This document shows positions 58,275 through 64,000 of a stretch of 64,000 nt of DNA, in pieces (the first letter of the stretch is position 1; the number at the start of each line of letters is the position of its first letter). The notes below the pieces were generated by a model. It was given only the letters and a program-made list of their open reading frames with translations. It was not told the origin of the DNA and did not search any database. This DNA comes from Neoarius graeffei (taxonomy: Eukaryota; Chordata; Actinopteri; Siluriformes; Ariidae), in contig NC_083590.1 of NCBI RefSeq assembly GCF_027579695.1, positions 20,342,610-20,406,609 on the forward strand, given 5' to 3'. The translations under genes were made by a program, and so were the position numbers.

Positions 58275-58799
58275 GTTAGTTTATCAGTTAACGCAATTTT
58301 GATAAAATATATAGCAAAAAGTAAATGGGTCAGTGTTTGTTAACTCATCTGAGCAGTGAAACAAGGCAGTGTTAATTTGTCTAGGGTTGCATGTAGCAGA
58401 CATCAGACATAAAACGCAATAACAAAGGCTAGAAAGAAACTGGACACAGAAATAAACAGGGCTCCATACCAAGGCTGGGTACAGTGTTTGTGATAAAAGA
58501 CAGATCCAATTTAACACGAAATCACAGCTTACTTTCTTGTTAAAATGTGCAAAGGTCTCCACCATCCCATACCGCCTTGCACTGAAGGACTTAAGCGTGC
58601 CGTCCAAAATGGCTGCGGTCACGTGACTTGGTCACGTGGGTGAAATACCTCAATAGGGCACTGTATAGTGGAGACGCCATTTTGTAGTGCTGTCCGTGCT
58701 GAAAGAAATCAAATTAAAAGTCTCAAATTTGATTTAATAAAAGACAGCAGCAAAGAAGAAAGTATTCAGCCTTGATTTAAAAAGAACTGAAAGCTGCAG

Positions 58800-59423
58800 G
58801 TACTTCCATATCTTGGCAGGCTGAGTGGTATGCTGGGGCACCTCTTGCCAGCAGACCAGGATATCCAGAGGGAACTTGTGCGGTTCAGTGTTGACCTGAC
58901 CATCCCCAGCTTCAAGGAGGGAGAGAGCATTGTGGAGTGGTGGAGTCATGTCTTCGACAAACCAGACAAGTACCCCTCCCTGGGTGCACTGGTTAAGTGT
59001 TGCCTCTCCATCTTTCATGGACCTAGAGTCGAGTCCTCATTTAGTCTGATGAATGATGTAATTAATCAAAGGAGTGGCAACATGAATGTGGAAACATTTA
59101 ATGCAATACAGACGGTCAAGTACACGCTGATGTCCAGGGGGAAGACAGCTATGCAGCTCTTTAGAAGGGAGGACGTGAAGTTTGGGGAAGTGGACAGAAC
59201 ATTGTGCAAGAACATTAACTCTGCAGCAGCCACATACAAACACCAGCAGAGGGTGAACAAGGAGGAAAAGCAGCAGCAGCAGAGCAAGTATGGCTCTCAA
59301 GCAACTTGCAGTGCTCAGCAGGCCAAGAAACCAACTGCTGAAGGAGAGAAGCGGGCAAGGCTGAAAACATGTGGCAACTCAGTGAAAGCAGGCCATGGAG
59401 ACACTGGTGATCCAGGCAAATAA
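58800..59423 (+). pseudogene. hAT-like transposase C-terminal exon
   Basis: After an acceptor-like GCTGCAG, about 200 codons are open: LSGMLGHLLPADQDIQRELV, IPSFKEGESIVEWWSHVFDK, YPSLGALVKCCLSIFHGPRV, ESSFSLMNDVINQRSGNM and VKYTLMSRGKTAMQLFRRED. The SLGALVKCCLSIFHGPRVES region fits the C-terminal dimerisation segment of hAT transposases and is a common fish repeat protein. A glutamine-rich basic tail (KEEKQQQQSKYGSQ) ends at TAA 59421-59423. The N-terminal DNA-binding and catalytic parts are missing, displaced by nested elements or lost. Confidence 0.6.
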
Positions 59424-59701
59424 AAAGAAAAAATGATCACTATTCCTTGTGTGTTCTCCACTTTCTTCGTTCTATTATTCGCATTTTTTCCAGGGCATAA
59501 TTTCACTATAACTACATGTATTTGAATTTGTATTTGTACTGTATGTCCTTGTGCAAATATCAATACAGTATACTTAGTAAGGAGGCTATAATATTTATTC
59601 TGGGGGAAGACCCCCCAAACAAAATAAAACAACAACAGAGGCCACGTCACCACTCGTGCACCCTTCTCACCTTTTTCACCCCTGACCCGTTTTCATGCCT
59701 G

Positions 59702-60510
59702 TTTTATTAAGGTGATTTTTTGGTTTTGCATTGGTGTCTGTCTACTGAGATCACATTGTGTAACCAAACGCTGATAAAAACCGTCAGTCTGTTTAACAGT
59801 GTCTAAAACCTTCCTAGCTAAAGTGTGCTTTTCTCATGATTTGATCAGGTTTTTGGAGAGTTACACGATGTAACACAAATCAAGTAATACTCATCATAAT
59901 CAGACAGTAAATGGCCACTTTGCTCCTGCGCCAACATGTCATCATCAGAACAGAGAAGAGCATCGACACACACTGTACAGACGACTGTTTTGGGATGCGT
60001 TGGAAACACCTAATAAGCTACAGCTCCGGCAGCTGCCACTTCCTGTGTCCATGTATATTCTTTAAATGTTATTCTCAGTGGATTTGTCATGAAATATAGT
60101 CTTTAGTCTTGTAACTTAACCATTCAAGCACTAAAACATGTGACATTTCTTTGACAGTCTAAAAGGCAAAAAGAAATTAAGTTTATTCATTTCTCTGACA
60201 AAGTTGTGCCTGTTTGTAACTGGTGTGATTGTATCAGATTATTAAAATGGCATAAAGTCAACAGGAAAACCATTATAACCATCATATTTATTAAAAGAAC
60301 TAATTTAGTCATTGTTTGGAGGGTGTCAAAACTTTTGGAGTCGACTGATGGCTGGGTTACTGAACAACTTGTCTATTTAAAACAGGAACACACATTATTT
60401 AATACAGTAAACAAATAAAGAGAAAATGACTCCCCCCTGCAGTGCAGACTGAAATAAATTACTGTATTAAACAGTGATGCATGGTATGGCCCATCCTGCC
60501 CTGTGTGTTT
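59702..60510. other. 5' side of MHC copy 2 beyond the composite, no firm gene
   Basis: Matches 19120-19914. It carries the weak leader candidate (minus-strand ATG near 59963, MLFSVLMMTCWRRS). Otherwise unassigned. Confidence 0.45.
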
Positions 60511-62445
60511 ATTACTGCATTAACTGTCTGGTGATGCACAAACAAACAAATAAACCAGCTTTTTGCACACATTTAAATGATTTCAGTTCCCCACACTCAG
60601 ACAGATTTATTTGGTAGAACGCAGTGTTTATGTGATGGGCATTTACACTGTAAATTACAAACATTCTCCCTATAACAAAAACACAGCTAGTTTTAAAAAG
60701 TCTCCACAAAACCAACACTTACCACAACACGACTGCTGGGGAAGTAAGAAGAAGACTATTGTATAAATAATCTTTGCTTTCCACATTTTCAAGCAATTTC
60801 TTCACATTGTAGCAGAGAAAAAAAAAAAGATCATGTGCCTTTCGTTTGAAACCAGAAATGAAAGTTAGACGTCACTTCCGCTCAACTGAACGTTAATCAG
60901 CAAGAACTTCATGAACAAGTATAAAGGCTGTGTGTGTTTTTAAACACAACTTCAAGTTTTTCTTCTGATGGTCAGAGCTGAACTGGGCCAGAACTAATAT
61001 ATTTGTGTGTGTAAAATACTTAGTTGATAGAATTTAGTGAATTTGTTTTGATTTTTTTTAATTAATCACGTTTACATGTGAGTTCTTCCTTAGAACCTCC
61101 TTTGTTTGCGCCAGTCCAGACCGGTAGGTGGTGGTAAATACACAATAATGTCCCCTGACTCAGGGGGACTCAGGTTCTCAGGGGCCCTGAGAACCTCTTC
61201 AATTCGAAGAAGAACTAGAAGATAATGCACATGCGCAAAACATTATTGCATTATGCATTCTCTCTATTTTTTTGAAATAACACTTTATTGAAAAAAACAC
61301 AAACGTACAAAACCAATATGGCAGCATCATGTTATCATCCTATTAAATATAGAGAACAGAATTTATCAAGGTGAACAATCTAATCAAACTCTAGTATAAA
61401 CAACTTAAGACAAAATCGAAAATAAATTATGTAGGAAATAGTGTAGTTAAAGATGTCCATGGATAGCAAGAAAAAAGGGAAACCAAGTAAACAAGCAAGA
61501 AAACTAATAATAAATTAAAACTAGACCGGACAATTCCCCGGGGGAAATTGTGAGAGGATGCAGTGCGCGAAGCAATTCGGTCACGCATGTTTGCTGGCCG
61601 TGAATGTGTGACCTGCTATGAAGCTACAATGCCATGATTTGTGTGTGTGCTTGAGACAGCAGCCCCCCTCTCTCTCTGCTCCCTCACTGGCCCCAGTCAG
61701 CATGGCGACGGGCCTGAGCAGGAGCGTTAAGACACACACACACAAGATTTTGTCAGGTGTCTGCTGTTTTTTGCTCAGGAGCAGGCCTCGAACAACGACA
61801 AATAACTCGACAACGAAAGCAGCTATTCACAAAATTCTTTCACAGTGAGCGCTAGAAGGGTCTCCTGAATAAACTGATGTAATTTTTTTGTCTGTAGTGT
61901 TAAAAATGAGGACACTAGAGCGAGTTAAAAATGAGTGACTTTTCTGTCATGTTTATAATGGGTGTCAATGAGGCCTCTCGGCTGCACTCTCCTCAGTTTG
62001 AGGCTTCCCATTCAAAAACTGTAAATCCTATCGTTTAGGTAGACACTGTGTGAATCAGGACAAGTTTTACTACTACTTTTGAGAAATTTATGTCTGTAGA
62101 GTGAAATTTGTGGCTGAAACCACAGTTTAAGCGAGAAAGTTTGAGCTATTTTTTTCAAACTCTCTACACTCTAAGTAAACGAGCTCCACTGGTGTGTAAC
62201 GCAATAGACACCCATTCAAAAGCCGGATTTTCTCCCGGAACCCACATGGCGTTTGAGTCGGGACTGATCCGAAAGTGTAGAACCTAGCAGAAAAGTTGAA
62301 TGCCAGATCCACAGAGGAGAAGTTTTCCTACGTTTTAGAGTTTGAATCACGTCTCTAGGTGAAAGCATGCCAGAGCAGTGGATGTTTGAAAAAGTGCTTT
62401 TGTTTCAATTAATTCCATAGAAATGAATGGGTTTTTTTGGGGCAA

Positions 62446-62472
62446 TTTTTTCGCGACTACGTCGCGAAAAAA
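62446..62472. repeat. Hairpin TTTTTTCGCGAC-TAC-GTCGCGAAAAAA
   Basis: A perfect 12-bp inverted repeat with a 3-base loop, inside the palindrome-rich element. Confidence 0.97.
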
Positions 62473-62640
62473 TCGTATTCTGTAGAGAAAAGTAATAGCA
62501 TAGCGAGTCCGATTGAGCCGCACGTTTTGATATATTGTTTGTCTGTGTGCGACGTACGGTTATTGAGTTGTTCGAAATCGAAATTTGCGTAGGAATAAGA
62601 AGAAACACGTAGAAGAACAATAGTTGCAGTGCTTTGCACT

Positions 62641-62678
62641 GCAACCTATGGGCTCCCCTAGGGGAGCCCATAGGTTGC
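62641..62678. repeat. Perfect 38-bp palindrome
   Basis: GCAACCTATGGGCTCCCCT followed at once by its exact reverse complement, no loop. Imperfect symmetry (TGCAGTGC ... GCACTGCA) extends outward on both sides. Confidence 0.98.
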
Positions 62679-63307
62679 TGTGCTGCAGCACTGCATCCTA
62701 ATAAAAAACATACATACAAGGGGAAACAGTTCTCAGTTATCTAATTCAGTGGGAATTTTTTTTTAAAAATATCATACAATTTTTCTGCTTTTGCTCCTTT
62801 TTAAAAAAAATTAAGACAAATAGATAGAAAGGAAGAAGAGATATATGAAAGAGAAAGATACACTGTAAGAAAAAACTGAAATAATCTCAGTCGAAATAAT
62901 TATAGTAGTAAAAGAGCCGTTCAAAAAATGATCAGAGACTGGACTGGAAAAAAACAATAACAGTGAAGGGGAGTGCTATAAAGATATATAAGGAATGTGA
63001 GTAAAGGTGAGAAAATAAGAGGAGGTAATGAAAAGGGAAAAAAGTCAGGTGATACTTTTCTTGGGGCAAATTTGAGTGGATACGACAGTTTAACACAGAA
63101 GCCAAATACACGCGATGGGAGTGGTAAGATGGTGGCCAGATGGCTGCTCTCATCTCTTCAGTGAGGAATAGGGTATGAGCTCTCCAGATTTTATATCGAG
63201 CTCAATGGGATACCCCCATGTCTTAAATAAAGTAAGTAAGTTGATAGAATTTAGTGAATTAATTTGTGTTTTGATTAATCACGCTTATGTAAGTTCTTTC
63301 TAGGAAA

Positions 63308-63634
63308 TGCTGGGGCGGTATGGTGGCGTAACCGCATGGTTGCCTCACAGCAAGAAGTTTCTGGGTTCAAGCCCAGCGGCCAGCAGGGGTCTTTCTGTGT
63401 GGGTTTCCTCTGGGTGCTCTGGTTTCCCCCACAGTCCAAAGACATGCGGTTAGGTTAATATGGGACGGCCTTGAGCGAGGCACCTAATTCCCAACTGCTC
63501 CCCGGGCGCTGTTAGCATGGCTGCCCACTGCTCTGGGTATGTGTGCGCTCATTGCTCACGTGTGTGTTCACTGCTTCAGATGGGTTAAACGCAGATAGGA
63601 AATTCACAAGCGCTTGATGAATAAAGTTGTTCTT
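63308..63634 (+). repeat. tRNA-derived SINE, second family (unit 2)
   Basis: Counterpart of 21551-21876. Confidence 0.75.
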
Positions 63635-63726
63635 AGTTTGCAGCACTCCAGACCGCTAGGTGGCGGCAAATACACTATAGCCTGAAAACTGCTTCAAGTC
63701 GAAGAGCTACAAGATAAACACGTACT

Positions 63727-64000
63727 ATGTTTGAGTTGAGGAAAGCCATATCTGCCAAACAGACTACTCCAGGGAAAGACATGGTATGCTACAAAATGTT
63801 AGCAAATATGACAGACGATACACTAAGGATAGTACTGAGATTATTTAACAGCATATGGGATTCTGGGCATCTTCCATCAATGTGGAAGCATTCAATAATA
63901 GTTCCTGTACTTAAGTCAGGGAAAGAACCCTCTGATCCTGGTAGTTATAGGCCTATAGCGTTAACATCACAACTGGGCAAAGTTATGGAGAGGATAGTCA
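63727..64000 (+). pseudogene. LINE reverse transcriptase fragment (cut by window end)
   Basis: Same reading as 21970-22270 (AKQTTPGKDMVCYKMLANM, PVLKSGKEPSDPGSYRPIAL). The window ends inside it, so it cannot be told whether the fragment is also broken at the same place in unit 2. Confidence 0.8.

Larger units (their letters stand above)
57235..58655 (+). mobile_element. Second THAP element with TA duplication
   Basis: The element 57237-58653 has ends TTGAGGTATTTCACC and GGTGAAATACCTCAA, with TA on both sides. Subterminal CACGTGA and GCCATTTTG motifs occur at both ends. It contains a THAP first exon split by an hAT MITE. The rest is unassigned. Confidence 0.72.
55741..59701 (+). mobile_element. 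hAT-like composite element, unit 2 only
   Basis: Begins CATACATGAAAATCCC and ends with inverted TTTTCATGCCTG, replacing the continuous site seen at 19120 in unit 1. It holds a C-terminal transposase-like exon (58800-59423). Two THAP elements (56216-57234 and 57237-58653) are nested in it, and an hAT MITE is nested in the second. Duplication at the outer ends is degenerate. Confidence 0.72.
61521..62700. mobile_element. Palindrome-rich non-autonomous element, unit 2 only
   Basis: Unit 1 reads straight through this point (~20942). Near the left end AGGATGCAGTGC (61554) is inverted at the right end (GCACTGCATCCT). Part of the interior (62030-62170) relates inversely to 47690-47830. It holds a perfect 38-bp palindrome and a 12-bp-stem hairpin. 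No transposase was recognised. Confidence 0.8.
60510..63070. repeat. Repeat block C (unit 2), split by an insertion
   Basis: Counterpart of 19915-21300, with 61521-62700 inserted. Confidence 0.7.

Noticed and set aside
58830-59423. A complete host protein-coding gene
   Set aside because: It resembles only the C-terminal part of an hAT transposase family and lies within a large insertion missing from unit 1.

Overview
The window reads as AT-rich ray-finned fish (teleost) genomic DNA. The evidence is a divergent MHC class I-like gene with fish-style exons, fish-type tRNA-derived SINEs, and a dense mix of hAT, Tc1-like, TTAA-flanked, Ty3/Gypsy and non-LTR elements. A catfish-like genome is possible, but this is only an impression from the repeat families. 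There are no bacterial features, CRISPR arrays, rRNA genes or stand-alone tRNA genes. Almost every long open frame is transposon-derived.

The backbone is a tandem segmental duplication. Positions ~423-22270 (unit 1) realign in the same order and orientation with ~28370-64000 (unit 2, cut by the window end). A 22.3-28.4 kb stretch of other mobile DNA lies between them. Each unit holds, left to right: an old hAT element, a repeat block (A), a 3' RTE-like LINE fragment, a truncated Gmr1-like Ty3/Gypsy element joined to an I/Jockey-type LINE, a second repeat block (B), a minus-strand MHC class I-like gene, a third repeat block (C), a SINE and a LINE reverse-transcriptase fragment. Blocks A, B and C are related to each other, so an older duplication lies inside the unit.

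The only plausible host genes are two minus-strand MHC class I-like alpha-chain genes: unit 1 at 18953-13284 and unit 2 at 55572-42269. In both, exons for alpha1, alpha2, an Ig C1-type alpha3, a transmembrane segment and a 9-residue tail keep open frames, GT/AG splice sites and constant phase 1. The leader exon was not found. Several positions that hold peptide ends in classical class I appear replaced, so these look non-classical.

Unit 2 carries many insertions missing from unit 1, so unit 1 serves as the empty site: a SINE (29917-30288), an hAT (34363-35680, TSD CCGTGTGA), a SINE (40377-40636), hAT-like DNA inside a TA microsatellite (45211-48344), a Tc1-like element (49408-50874), a TTAA element with a P2X7-like exon (51088-52418), an hAT (53374-54936), a nested composite with two THAP elements (55741-59701) and a palindrome-rich element (61521-62700). 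Unit 1 has two of its own: an hAT with a BED-type ORF (2193-2798) and a SINE (4860-5231).

The best candidates for something under-described are the small elements carrying THAP-domain exons, one also with the start of a second gene resembling a fish YqaJ-type repeat family, and the TTAA element with a P2X7-like exon. Family names rest on sequence recognition by eye; no database was searched.
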